From: Coprinellus micaceus
Lineage: Eukaryota > Basidiomycota > Agaricomycetes > Agaricales > Psathyrellaceae
Reading direction: 5' to 3'
Assembly: GCA_951394405.1 (NCBI GenBank)
Contig: OX596334.1
Span: 62,001-126,000, forward strand
DNA: 64,000 bases
How positions within the stretch are numbered: the first letter of the stretch is position 1; every line of letters begins with the position of its first letter. The position numbers and the translations under genes were made by a program. The notes under the pieces were generated by a model that was not told where the DNA came from, ran no database searches, and was given only the letters and a program-made list of their open reading frames with translations. Below are positions 1 through 11,729 of this stretch, piece after piece.

Positions 1-842
1 TTCAGAAACTACGCTACTAAGACCATTCAAAGCTGTTGAGCGATCGGCTTTCTCGGAAAAGTGCTATGTTTTCTCCGGGACCTTCACACGCGTATATTGT
101 TGCAGTCGGCGTAGTAGAAGGCATAGAGTTTATGGCGCATCCCGTCATTGGACCTCTCTGCGCGTCTTGGCCTTCACTCAGCGACGCGAACCGCGGACTG
201 ACTGAGAGTGTCGTGAGGCCAATGATATTCTCCTCCGTAGCATGACGGAGTTTCCAGAGCGCTCGGTTCGCCCATCAATCACGGCATTGCGCACGATTCC
301 ACTGTGCCCTACTTCCCGGAGATAAACCAGAAAGCAGCCATCTACTCAGTTCCTATTCATTCGGCGCTTCCATTCTTGCAAACTTCGAGTCTCCCTCTCT
401 TCTTTTCATTTCAAACCCTGGCAGAAGTCAGCGTTCCCAGGACACCGAACCCATATAACACCAGCGTACCGTAGACAGCACTGCTTAGACTACAATCGCC
501 GGATGGCCTTAGAGAGACGTCAGGTAAACGGATCTGAGTAGCGAGTTCGGTGTTCGATGGTAACCACCGGGAGCCTCGCGGTGACGTCCTATAGGAACTG
601 AACCAGTAGCCTGCTCTCGAGACGATGTTTACCTGGAGTTAGAAACTCATGCAAATCCCCGAAATCCACCATGGAGCCCGTTGGCGGCTCTTTGGAGTGT
701 CCTTGTGGAGGTGATAATCGGAGACCCCAACCAGGACGATCACCTGTCAAAGGTGTGCTCATTACTCAGTACATAACGCGACGCCACACGACAGAACACA
801 GGGCCTCTGTGATCCCCCACCCACCGTTGCCGACCTCTCAAA
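1..842. other. No gene recognised; left flank of arm 1
   Basis: I see no convincing coding exon here. From about position 530 rightwards the sequence resembles, in inverted orientation, the stretch ending near 32,960, so the left edge of duplication arm 1 lies around 530. The piece 670-760, including the start of the ORF at 671, has a clear diverged counterpart at about 32,740-32,810. Everything left of 530 looks unique within this window. Confidence 0.5.
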
Positions 843-2570
843 ATGGCCACACATGAGGAGAAGGTTAAAACGCTTGCGAAAGCCGTCGTCCTGTGGCAAA
901 TGCAAGGGGTGAGTTCACTGACGGAAATCCTGGCCGGGTATTAACGATGTCTGTTAGTATATCGCAAGTGCGTCCCGTCTCTGCTACTGAGCCTTGAGGG
1001 ACGCCTAACTTCCACTAGCACCACCTATTACTTTATATGTGCGGGTTCCACTTCCATCAGCCTCTAGCCGGCTCACTAACAAATCCTTAGGTCTACTACG
1101 TTCTTACGACTCTCGATGGGGAGGTGACGCGGGTCTGTATCCCTGCGCATGGCCAAAACTTACAGATTGTCTGCCTAGGTTTCAATCATGTTCCCTCAAA
1201 AGTGGGGTCGGGGGAGGATACTGTTCACGGTTATCCGGTATGGACCATTCCTTTGGATAGCGCTTCACTTCTCCAGTGAGTTCGGTTATGCCATTTAAAT
1301 CGACGATGGTCACAGTAGACGCGGTTCCAGGGGATTCCAGGAATTACTACGCCATGACGCCAGCCGTAGGCGCATTCCCACCGTATGGGGTACACTTAAC
1401 TAAATGAACGCAGGCATGCAAAATCGTGTTGATTCTTCGGCAAGGTATGTTCCCCTTCGTCGGTAGGTGCAATGTGGGCTAACGGGGAGGCACAGCAGTG
1501 CGACGGTTTATCCAGATGGCATGCGACAGTGAGTGTGTCGAATCTGAATTATGGTTGACACTCACGTATACGTTTTACAGCATCCCTTGCGCTATGCATG
1601 AGCGCGATTATCCAAGCTGAAGGGCTGTTTCTCTGGGTAATAGTATTGCTTTGTTTGGTGGGTGCACGTCTCAAGGCAGAAAACACAGTTTCTAATCGAT
1701 GAGCCAGGCCACACCGGTAACTGACCTTGTTGTAGATTTATGCAGCTTGGTCCGGTACCAAGGTGGGTGTGGCCCATATCTAAACTACGTGCAATTTAGT
1801 AATATGAGATCCTAGTCGAACCAAGATCACCTCTGGACGAAGCACTCGGGTTCCCCTGCCACGCCGCTCCGACGGGGACCCTGGCCGAACGAACCCTTGG
1901 CCCGCTTGGAGGGAATATCCGGAGATACGTTGGACTTGCCGCAACGACAAGTCCGTAATTCATCCCGTATGCCAACCCGGACTTTGCGTGTTAACTTCAT
2001 TTACCGTCACTCCTTAGTATTGCTTGTAGCTGCTGCCACGACTCTCCTTCGACGCTACAGAGGAGATAGAGGTCGCCTGATCCGGGTCATCTGGCGCGAC
2101 GGCGGGGCTTGCTGCTTCATCCTAGGAGGTCAGTATTGCGCCTGATTCTTTCCGAGCTATGCTGAACCCAGAACGCCCTTCTCAATGTTAAATTTATATA
2201 GCATTGCGGCTAGCGTTTGCTATCCTCGTGACCCCTGGGGTCCTCGCAGTATGTGCAAAGCAATGTACGAAAACAAAGAGGTCACTCCTTCTCATCCCAA
2301 CCATTCCCAGCTCAATGCGCGAAGCTTTCATCCGGCTTATTTGTGAGTACTTGATACTGTTTCACGCGATTAGCCCATGTTGAAGGCACGGGATGGCGCT
2401 TACAGACTCGCCGCAATGTAAGTTCCGTCATACTCTTCTTTGGTGCGGTTAGTGAAAGTTTAAACCAGGACTTGCGACGTCTTGGCTCCAATTCTTGCCC
2501 AACGTCTCCTCTTAAACCTGCGGAAAGTTGACTGCATGAGTGCAAGGTCCTACGCATCGTCCCTGTTATT
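843..2570 (+). CDS. DUF6533-type integral membrane protein (model partial)
   Basis: I read a multi-exon gene starting at the ATG at 843. Exons I can support are 843-908 (22 codons, donor GTGAGT), 1091-1123 (reads VYYVLTTLDGE), 1179-1275 (starts VSIMFPQKWGRGR, then a hydrophobic segment), 1331-1365 and 1414-1444. Further exon-like blocks follow at about 1,581, 1,737-1,775, 1,840-1,950 and 2,015-2,130. The block near 2,130 carries the motif RVIWRDGGACCF. The pattern 'YD/YYxLTTLDxEV ... W ... RY' early and 'RDG..F' late is that of fungal DUF6533 multi-pass membrane proteins of unknown function. The same frames are open in the copy at 31.1-32.6 kb, which argues for coding. Exons 2 and 6 and the 3' end could not be fixed, and some joins fail the phase test, so decay cannot be excluded. 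Confidence 0.5.
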
Positions 2571-3126
2571 CCAGCCGGTCGTCCCCGAGTTGCTAGGGAC
2601 AACTCGGTGCTTGAGCTTATAGGGAGGCGGCTCGGAATACCGTGAAGGACCCCTACGATTGCTGGGTCAGACCGTAGAGTAGTGCCGAAGTGGCTGGACG
2701 TATGGCCCAGATTGATGAGCTCGATAAATGACCTTATCCCATTGATCGTACAGGGAACGTTTCCCTTGGAGTTTAAACTTGGCTTTCTTGACTCGCTCCA
2801 ATTGCTCGGCGGGATACCTGTAGGCGCGTTGCTATTTCAAGCGGTGAGGCGGTGTTCTGCCGTGATGCGCCCAAACTGCACGTGCGTAGTGGCAGTGCAC
2901 TCGGCATCGCAGTTCAGCGCGGTGCACGGAGCTAAGCCGTTGTTCCGCTCCACATCGATACGCGGCCACGCTGGAATCATCGTCCTCCTTACATCTATCT
3001 GGTCACTTCTACGTGAGTTTGAAGTTAGCCGACTCCAGGACAAACATTTCTGGGAATCCCGGGACTTGGTGGCTTACGGCGGCTCCCGGTGACTTCCAGG
3101 CAATCCACCCTATCTTACCTGGTCCA

Positions 3127-5071
3127 ATGGCGGCCAAGCCGCACTTCGAGAGCGTCAAGGTAGCTAGGGCATCCCGAAATCCTACACCTGAGGATGTATT
3201 GATACTTTGTGTTGCTGCTGTACCTGACCTTCGAACATAAACGTCATGCCGCCTGGCCTTCGCACCTCGAAGTCATTCGCAGAGGTCCCGATTACGGACG
3301 CAGGCATCGACTCAGGGACCTTCCTCGAAGCATCAGATGGTCTGGTGCAGATGTTCGGTATGTCCATCCCCCTCATCAGGGCAAAGCCGAGAAAATAGGA
3401 GCTCAATCACCACCGCTTTCCCGTACTTTCCGCTCATGCCGATATCGCCACACGCATGGCTGACTTTTCCTCGAATCGGTCTCCAACGTCGCGCCTCTTT
3501 AGATCTCTTTGGCTCTGGCGTATTTGGATTCGTCCAAATGGACCTCAGGAGCAATATAAATGTTCGCGATCTTCCAACCCCGAAGGCTGAGGCGCATGCA
3601 TATCAAGGCGGCGCTCAGCTTCTTTCCTTCTCAAAGTCATCCGCGCTGATTCCTATGATGCCTCTCTTTGCTCTCATTCTAGGGAGTTCGCGGTCGCTAT
3701 GAAGGCCAACCTGACTCCTCAGGCACGCTCGAGGAGCTCGTCCAGTCCGAGTTCCGAGAGGTCGCTGAGGGAGCAGCGTCACCAGCATCGTCTTCGCAGA
3801 AATATGCGACCGCATGTCTGGTTCGATTAGTTCGGTGCGTGACGAAGTTGTGCTTCTTGCTCCGCCTTCATGACCGCCATCCGTTTCTGGAACACTTTAC
3901 CTTGTTCAACCTGCCTTCCTCGGGAGGCTCATTCTGTTTCGCGCTTAACCCCCTCCTGCGCTTCTCAAACCGGTTTCGAGATAGTGTTATTCTTTCATTT
4001 GGGACATCGGATAGGCTTAGCACGATTTTCCGTTGTTCCATTCTCCCTGTTTTCCTGGATTCACTTTATAGCTACGTATTAACCTCCCACTTTATCGATG
4101 TCCGTCTCCCTTTCCGCCGAGTCCTGATTTAAGGGAACTCCCTAACTGATTTATTTCGGATTTCGAACAGGGGGTTAGCGTTTACCTGTAGAGCTTTTCA
4201 GAACATGCAGAGCGACGGTTCTTCGGAGCTGCACGTATGCTTCAAACGCTCATATGACGAGGTTCTTCGCCATCACCACTCGTTTATTATACGCTCTGTC
4301 GTTTCCGTGAGTACCTCTATCCCTTCTACTTGGCTCAGAGTTTCCTGTCAGGCATTCTCGATTCCCTCCCCGTTTGTGTTACTACGTTGCCTCCCTCCAC
4401 CCTTTCATGGGCCGTCTGAAGCAGTTGTACCTTCATGTTTCACGCTGGGGCGGTACGATGGAGCCGGTGCATTGCGCTCAGCGATCATAGAACCCGCATC
4501 TGTGTCTTCCGACGACCTTTTCATATCCACCTGGTCGGTCCATTCTTAGAGTAGACATCACACAGACTAAACGGGGCGGATTACTCGTTTTGTATGTGCA
4601 TATGATAACCGCTTCTCTTACACGTATGGCATTCCAGGTTTACGCTCGCATGTCCGAGCTAGAGCGACTTCCTGGCCCCATATCGCCATATCGGTGATAG
4701 TGGTATTGGCTTGAGCCTTCTCCTCTGCGCTGGTTCCTTCGTTTCGTGTCACGACTTGGACCATTCTTCAATTCTTCTCCCATCCTCATTCCATCGAGTT
4801 CCGTCGCCGCTCTCCAGTCATCATTTGACAATCTTTCATTCTGGGATTCGCGCGTTCCTCACCCCTGAACGCCCAGTCGCTGATCACACTCTCCTTATCC
4901 TAGGTCGCTATCCGCGCGGTGCCCAGACGGACTGACTTCTATCACCGACTATCACAAGGCGCACCCTCCGACAAATTCGACGAAGAGTTGGGCAAATGGC
5001 TCTCCGGACTGGACATCATTGTACAGCGTATCAGCGGGTTCCTCTCGGACGGTGGATATGGAAAGGTGTAG
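3127..5071 (+). CDS. Glycolipid transfer protein (GLTP) family, copy 1, intact
   Basis: Six exons join in phase to 210 residues: 3127-3159, 3273-3357, 3503-3561, 3683-3834, 4171-4306, 4904-5071. All introns are GT-AG. GLTP proteins are soluble all-helical carriers of one sphingolipid between membranes and are usually about 200-210 residues, as here. Landmarks are SFAEVPI (12-18), FLEASDGLVQMF (28-39), the headgroup-loop residues D53 and N57, RGLAFTC (110-116), the helix containing H144-H146, and a C-terminal end GGYGKV. H146 aligns with the family's catalytic-site-like headgroup histidine. The tryptophan usually found in the 'LLWLxRGL' motif is R107 here, and the lysine three residues after the conserved Asn is G60. 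The fold assignment is firm, but the lipid bound is open. The last intron (597 bp) is long. Confidence 0.88.
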
Positions 5072-5457
5072 GGGAACTGGGTTGGGTGGGCGATAGAGGC
5101 TCAATGTCTGTACGTGTGTCACTCTGATCATCCTCTCCGGACGCTAACGCTCAACATCGTGTAGTGTTCTGGGATCGTTCTATTCCCATCGCGGCTGAAT
5201 ATCATGTTTTTATGGGCTCCATTGCCCACCTGGGCCTGAATACGACACTTTCAGTTTCACCTACTCCCTCACGAACCCCTAGCTCAGCCTCGAATGGGAA
5301 GAGGTCGCGTTCTTGACCCCGGAACCGCCGCCTCATATCGCATGCACCCAAACTTGGACCTCTGCTGCCCTGGCTTCTGATCAGTGTCGGCTTGAATTGA
5401 GGAGAAGAAGGCGTTGGTCGGTCATAAGGAACCCGCGAGAACGGGGGAGGGCAGGGA

Positions 5458-5595
5458 ATGAAGGTCTGGGATCTGAAGGAGCAGAATCGGCGGAAGTTGG
5501 ACGATGACAGGGCACAAGTGGAGGGAAGAAGGGACGAGAAGGCGTCCCCCGCCATATGGACCCCATCTTCACCGGTTTCGCGAGTCTCAGTCTGA
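5458..5595 (+). CDS. Conserved 45-residue ORF, function unknown
   Basis: An ATG ORF starting MKVWDLKEQNRRKL and ending in PVSRVSV. Its counterpart on the minus strand at 21,825-21,962 has exactly the same length, the same start and stop, and only substitutions. The bases just upstream of the ATG differ by several indels of 1-4 bases between the two copies. Loss-free length in the ORF against indels outside it is what a translated sequence would show. The protein is charged (many K, R, D, E) with no signal or membrane segment. It could also be a terminal exon of a larger gene whose upstream exons I cannot find. I know no family for it. Confidence 0.4.
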   Translation: MKVWDLKEQNRRKLDDDRAQVEGRRDEKASPAIWTPSSPVSRVSV

Positions 5596-7424
5596 AGCGT
5601 AATATGTCCGAATTTTGAAGGCCGTCAAGGACGTAGGGAGACTCTTGTGGTCCCTCAAGTCATTTCACGAAGAATCACGCTGACGAACCGACAACAGGGG
5701 ATCATTTCAATTCGGGGTTTCGACGCGATAGCAGGGGACTTATTGTTCTAGTTAGTTAACGCCCCATGCTAAGTGAAAATAATCGTGCATCTCAAATGAC
5801 CAGATTAGACGTTTGCCTTTCTTTAATCTGTGCAAAGAATGTGTTTCCGAGCCTCCTTAGGATTCCCGGCAACAGCGTCATCTATCAGTGTATGTTACTT
5901 CTGGAGTTCATGTGCATGTGTTCGGCTCAAACCAATCTCAGGTGCTTGCATTCGGCTACCCCAACCCTCATTCCGTCCCTATACGCTGGTCAGGGGTGTT
6001 GGCTGTGGTCCTTTGGGGAAATTGGATTTCTAATCGGACGTTCGACTTCCAAGAAGGGGCCGACTATACCTTACCAGCAGGAAGGTTTGGATAGTCCGCC
6101 TCGCCGGAACTCGCGCCACTTGTTCTACTTACTTGTAAACCTCTGTGAAATTCGTCGCAGAACGGAGAGTGTGTGCGTGTCATTCAACAAGGTTTCATTC
6201 CGTAGAGAACCCCATCCGGCCAACGAGAGACCCAGCCACATGCTAGGGTATACGTAGGTATTAGCCCCAGAACAGACATGCATTGGCGTACTACTGAGCC
6301 ACGCTCCAGTGCCACTTGTGTCACTCCGCGAACGCTATCAAGTCAGTGCCGCGTCCATACACCCTTCCATTCCGACTTACCCGAAATCTCTCAAACGTCA
6401 CAACGACGGAAAGTCAATCGACCCCTCGCAGATCCTCGGGCTCAACCCCACCAGCGGTACGTAAACGTTAGCTTCGAGCAATTTCAGATCGAGCCTCCAG
6501 TTCCCTGAAACGAGGAAGACCAATCCGTTCTGGAAGATGAAGTTGAGAGACCCCGTCCCCTTCTCTCCTTCCGCCCGAACAGAACTCGTTTACCGGAGCT
6601 TGCGATCGATGATAAGCGGCCTGCATGGTGGACGGGCGCTTATCTCGGCGAAACTTGTGTAGCGACGCCTTACACGCATCAGTGCAGCATTGGTATCACC
6701 AGACCAGTCTTCCGTTCGCCATAATCATTCAAACACAACACGGGATACACCATACCATACCAACCCTGGAATACACCCTTAACACCCCACATTCACCACT
6801 TCGCGATAAGTTCCCCGTCCTCGCCACATCACACCCCACACCTTCACAATACAAACCGTCCCGACTTCCCCGCGCATCGACGCCTCGTGGCACGGGCGCT
6901 CGATCTCCACACACATCGCGGCGGTGAGGGGGTGGAGTTGTGTCGAGCTAAGTTATCCGACAGAAGAGCGCGATGAGGGGGTGTAGTTGTATCGAGCTGA
7001 GGTATCCAACAGAGGAGTATGATGGTCGAAGAAGTGCAGGAAATTATGAGTGCCTCTTGCACGGAGACGACGTCCATCGAAAGAAGAGATCGCCGGCCAA
7101 AAAGATGGATCATATGTACATACGGCGACAAGTTACAAGTTGAGGTGGATACCAAGAATATTACAGTGAAGCGGGGTGGGTCCACGCCATAGTGGAGAGA
7201 ACAAGATAGATACAGGACGAATAACACAAGGGAGTCGGAGACGAGAGGAAGGAGGTCCAATGGGTAAGTTACGAGATACGGTAAATAGCGGGACTCGATT
7301 GATCGCCCGAAGGACCAGGGGTACCATACGTCAAAGCCGGAACGCGAAAAACATGAAAAGAGGAGGAAACCATACGAATCCCAAGCAGCACATACTCCCC
7401 CACCTTCGCCTCACTCCCCCCACC
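5596..7424 (+). other. Spacer with one conserved exon-like block (6,347-6,456)
   Basis: Between the small ORF and the stop of the zinc-finger gene I find one credible exon, 6,347-6,456. It is bounded by AG and a GTACGT donor and reads ...PSIPTYP...GKSIDPSQILGLN. The inverted copy at 21,080-21,183 keeps the frame and differs in length by 6 bases, an in-frame change. Partner exons were not found. The block 6,868-6,915 contains a GC-rich motif (GAGCGCCCGTGCCACGAGGC on the other strand) that recurs near 13,690, 16,680, 20,545 and 26,370. The rest shows no supported gene. Confidence 0.35.
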
Positions 7425-10400
7425 CTACTCCCCACCCGCCCCAACCCTAACAACATCCCCCTCCAACCTCACCCCCCTCCCCTCCTTCCCCCCCGCCCCC
7501 ACACACCGACTAACCTCCCCCGTATCAAAATCCTCATACTTATCCACCGGCATCGCCGCATTCACATACGCCAACAAACTCGATATCGGCATCTCATCAC
7601 TAACCTCGTACGTCGTACCAAACAGATAGTGAATCGAATGAAGGACGAAGGCCTTCCGCCCGTGCGGGGTGTCGAGGTCCACGGAGAAGGAGGGCTGAGG
7701 CGCATGTGCATGTGCGTGGTGGGAGACGAACGCGAATTGAGAATGGTGGTGGGTAGATTGGAAAGGCGGGGGAGGACCTCCTCGGCGTCCAGAGACAGAC
7801 CCGCGCCTCGAGTCGGCGACAGTATGCGATGCGAACGGAAGGGAAACGGGGCCACGACCGTGAACCTCAACATGCGGGCGATAATGAGTCGACGGCGCCG
7901 GGTGGTGCGCCAACACCTGAATCTCATCGTCCTCAATCTCCCCTTCAGCGTCCATATCCCCCTCCGCATCCGCATCCATATCCTCGTCACCTCGATCCTG
8001 ACTCTGCTCCGCCACCTCCACCCCACTTCGCCTTGTCGAACCGTTCGCATGCCCAGAACCAGCTCCAGGGCGAGAGGCAGCGGGGTACTGGGACCCCCTC
8101 CACGGCCGTCCATGCCCCAACCCACTCCTCGCATCGACCGTATACGGACTCGAATACGGATAATTCGGAGGCCTCCCCGGCCTCCCCCCACCCCCATTCC
8201 CCGCCGACCCCCTCGAAGCGCTCGGGTGGAACGGGCGATACGAAGGTGAATGCGGCGCCCCATCGACGCGTCTCCGCTTCGCCGCTCCAGGTCCCTCCGC
8301 CAAGTCGAAAGGCATTCCATCGTCGTCGGCCTCGCGCTTGATACGCTTCCCAGTCGCCGTGATAGCGTCGGAGGAAGAGGAGGCGTCAACGTCGATGGGC
8401 TCGTCGGCGTCGCGGCCGCCAGTGGATGAGACCGAGTCTGAGATGAGCTCGTCTTCTTCGGGGCCTAGACCGGGGGGAGTTAGCATCCAGCGCCGAAGAC
8501 GAGGCGGAAGGTAGAACACGTACCTCGACCCTCCCTCTGCCCTCTAAACTCCTCAACCTCCACCGTCTTCTGCGCCCGTCGTTCACTAAACACCCAACCG
8601 CCACAATCAGCATCGAACCTATCTTCCTTCAAGATCGGAGAGAAACGAATACTCACAACCTCGCCAAACACTTCCCCCTATGCTGCACCCACGGATACGC
8701 ACAAAAACTACTATCCTGCCTCAACTGCACCCACTTCGCACACAACGTACAGAACACCCTATTCGGCTCCACATTCCCAATGAGGGGATCCGCCCTCAGC
8801 GCCTCAGCGCGCTGTTCCGCATTGCGTCGGCGGGACTCGTGCGACTGGCCCCCCCCTCCTCCCCCTCCCCCAACGCCGCCCCCGCCGCCGCTGACGTTCG
8901 AGCCTGCTGCGACGTGCGTCATGACGGAGCGAGGCGGGTAGATCCCGGCGTCCATGAGGGCGACGTGGGCGGCTAGTTGGCGCGGGGCGGACGGGTGGGT
9001 GAGGCCGTGACGCGCGGAGAACGTGGCGGGCGTCATGTCGCTCCAGCCTCGAACCTCTCCACCTCGATCCACGCCTCTCGTTCCCCCATCTCGGACTCCG
9101 TCACGTCCACTCCCCCTCCAGCCATCCCTCGCGACTTCCCTCTGAGCCTCAACCCTTGGCGAGACAGACGCCGGGGACCGTTCCACCGCCGTCGATGATC
9201 CCGAGGGGAGCGAGGACGAAGAGGCCAGAGCCATATGTGCTTCAGAGAGCGGGGGAACTTGGGGCCTCGCGTTCCTGGAGCTCGATTCGGGTCCATGGCG
9301 AGCGGGGCCGTGAATGGGACCGCGAGAGGAGGGGCGGTGAGAGGAAGAGTGAGGGGGACCGCGAGAGGAGGGACGGTGAGAGGAAGGGTGAGGGGGACCG
9401 CGAGAGGAGGGTGGGCCGCCGATACGGTAAGAGGCGGGGATGGCGGGGATGGAGGGTTCGGGGTGGTCCTTGTCGCAGGCGGCGCGGTGGCGGAGCCAGA
9501 TCTGGACGGCGCGGACGTGGTCTTCGGCGGGGACGCTGAGCCAGGTGTCGCATCTGTGAGGACATTAGTTACATGGTTCTGGGCTATGGCGAGAGCAATA
9601 TGGGCGAGGGAACGAGGGGATGGGGAAGGGAGGAATCGACCGGAAGCGTGGCGAATGACACTCGATTATAACGTACCGGTTACACAAAATCCGCTCAGCG
9701 TCGTGCTTCCGAATATCCCTATCCTTGGAGAAGAGCGTGTTGCGCTCCTCGAGGGCGTACGCGTTCTTGTTGTTTCTAGAGGTGGAGGGTTAGTGGAGGT
9801 GAAGAAGATATACGAGGAGGGGTGAAGGAGATATAAGGAGCGACGATAACGGAGGGACGAATAGTAACCGCAGACAAAGAGGGAAGGAGAAAGACGTATG
9901 CATAAAAACGTGGAAGATCGAACGGGGCGAAAGCTCTAGTGCATGGTACGACGAGGACGACGAAGGATTCTACGTCGAGAGGCGGAAGTAATCGAACGTA
10001 GAAAGTAGAACCGAAACCAAGAAACGAACGTACATCTTCTTCGCCAAACAGCTCTTCCTGTGCGCATCCCACGGGATGCTGCAGTACGTGCTGTTGGGCC
10101 GGAGCCGGATCCACTTGTCGCAGCTTGCGCAGAGGACTCTGTTGAAGGACGGGAGGGGTTAGTTTCGATTCGATTCGGTCGGGTCAGGTCGACACGAAAG
10201 AGACGATAGAGCGATAATCGCCCCCAAGTCGCCGTCGAGATCTAAACAAAACACAAAAGAACACAACGCACCGATACGCCTCAAACTGCGCCACATACGG
10301 ATCATTCCTCAAATACTCAATCCTCTCCTCCTCTGTCCTCTTCGCCCTTCGCTTCTTCGGCAAGTTTCCCTGCCCGCCGACGCCCACGCCGTTGAGCTGG

Positions 10401-11443
10401 TCGTTCACCTGGAGCCCCGAGGCGTTCAGCGCGTTCAGCGCGAGGAGGGAGGAACGCCCGGCGGGGTTGGAGGAGGGCCCGTAGAGGGCGTCGCGAGCTT
10501 GAGCTTGAGCTTGGCCGCGGGGGTGAGAGGAGGAAGAGTGCGAGTGCGAGTGGGAGGAAGGGGGGTGAGAGTGGGATGGGTGAGAGGAGGAGAGGGAGGT
10601 GGGAGGACGCCGCGGGGCGGTTTGTGGGAAGCTGCGGGTGTGGTGTTAGTTTAGGGTTATATTGGGGGGAGGGTGGGGGGTATCGAAACGAAAGGAGAAC
10701 GAGAGAGAACGAGGTATATCCAGAGGAAGGAGGACTAGTACGAAATAGACAAACGAAGGGGAAAGAAGACTCACCACCCCTCCCGATGCTCCTCCCACAT
10801 CCGCACCGTAAACCCGCCCGTCTCCTCGTCCCGTATATCAACATGCACCCCGCACTGCGGGCACAGGATGTGCGTCTGGTTCGCCCCGACATCTGCAGGG
10901 AGCGCCGGCTCTGCATCGGGGTGGGGGTCGAGGTTGAGATCGGGGTGGGGGTCGAGGTTGATATCGTGCTGGGGATCGGGGTTAGGCTCGTCGTTGTCGT
11001 CGTCGTCACCCTCCTGCCCATCCCGAGGAGAGGTGCGCCGAGTCGTTTTGTCGGGAGCGGAAGCAGAGTTGTTGGGATCTCTGGGCTTGGAAGTCTTGGG
11101 ATCATGCGAAGGCGTAGACGAACGAGCAGCCTTGGCTTGGGCTCTCGATCGGGTATTCGGAGTTGAGGTCAAGGTCAAGGTCTCCTGGACCCTGACAGCT
11201 TCGCGCTCGTCGTCCTCCACTTCCACGGCGTTGTCATGATCGTCTTTGGAATCGCCGTCGTGCTCGTCGTGCCCCTCATGATCAGCAGCCTTGCGTTTCA
11301 GCGAGGTCTTTGAAGAAGGGGGAAGGGGAGAGTCCACGGGCGTGGGCGTGGAGGTAGGTGATCTTCATCGCAGGTCAGGGATGGTGACGGCAAGAGGAAA
11401 GGGGCAACGCAACATACCTGGTATCGTGGGCACTGTTCGCCAT
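7425..11443 (-). CDS. Four-finger C-x2-C/W-x2-H-x3-C zinc-binding protein, putative nuclear regulator
   Basis: Eight exons join in phase to 1,069 residues: 11443-11418, 11362-10775, 10631-10272, 10138-10034, 9775-9677, 9553-8657, 8618-8524, 8464-7425. The protein carries four copies of one module: C-x2-C, often followed by a W, then W-x2-H-x3-C. Metal ligands are about C176/C179/H201/C205, C328/C331/H351/C355, C391/C394/H415/C419 and C661/C664/H684/C688. Introns cut inside finger 1 and finger 3 and directly after finger 4. Between the fingers lie low-complexity stretches: acidic repeats (DPHPDLNL), His/Ser tracts, and a 13-residue tandem repeat (SSRGPPHxSSHRP) coded at 9,300-9,430. The region after finger 4 has KRIKREADDDG and AAKRRRVDG, likely nuclear signals. 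Similar modules occur in uncharacterised Agaricomycete proteins (from memory). DNA binding is inference. One intron (8,656-8,619) is only 38 bp, and a GTTAGT site near the 3' end could start another intron and alter the C-terminus. Confidence 0.82.
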
Positions 11444-11729
11444 GTTGGGCTCGGGGATCAATTGAGTTACCGGGCTTGGCTCGAGGGCGACGTCGGGGAC
11501 GGCGAGGAACTCAAGTTCGAGAAGGCGAAGAAGAGGAGAGGAGCGGAACGTCTTGGAGGAGTTGTGTCTAGAGGCGCGTCGTCGAGTATATGAGCTGGAG
11601 AATACGACACGGCGGACAGAATGGGACGCAAGAGGTGGAAGGAACACGGGGGAAACGGAAAGACAGAACCACCTATATACGTACCCCAAACCTTCTCTGG
11701 GGAGAGCCCGCGGGTCAGGGGGGGGGGGG

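Larger units (their letters stand above)
530..7790 (+). repeat. Segmental duplication, arm 1 (longest copy)
   Basis: This arm matches two other places in inverted orientation: about 28,110-32,960 (covers 530-5,250 of this arm) and about 19,705-24,660 (covers 2,780-7,790). Anchors are the GLTP exons, the 45-codon ORF at 5,458, the exon-like block at 6,347-6,456 and the final coding exon of the zinc-finger gene from 7,425. Coding exons are well conserved, while introns and spacers differ by many substitutions and small indels. Of the three copies only this one holds the membrane gene, GLTP and the zinc-finger 3' end together, which suggests it is closest to the original arrangement. That direction is inference. 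Confidence 0.85.

Noticed and set aside
7176..8341. Long plus-strand frames (357 and 170 codons) over the zinc-finger gene
   Set aside because: They are antisense shadows of the GC-rich last exon on the minus strand, with Arg/Pro-rich content and no motif.
9033..9825. Plus-strand frames rich in RGG/GER units at 9.15-9.8 kb
   Set aside because: They mirror the tandem repeat coding SSRGPPH on the minus strand, and the minus frame fits the exon phases.
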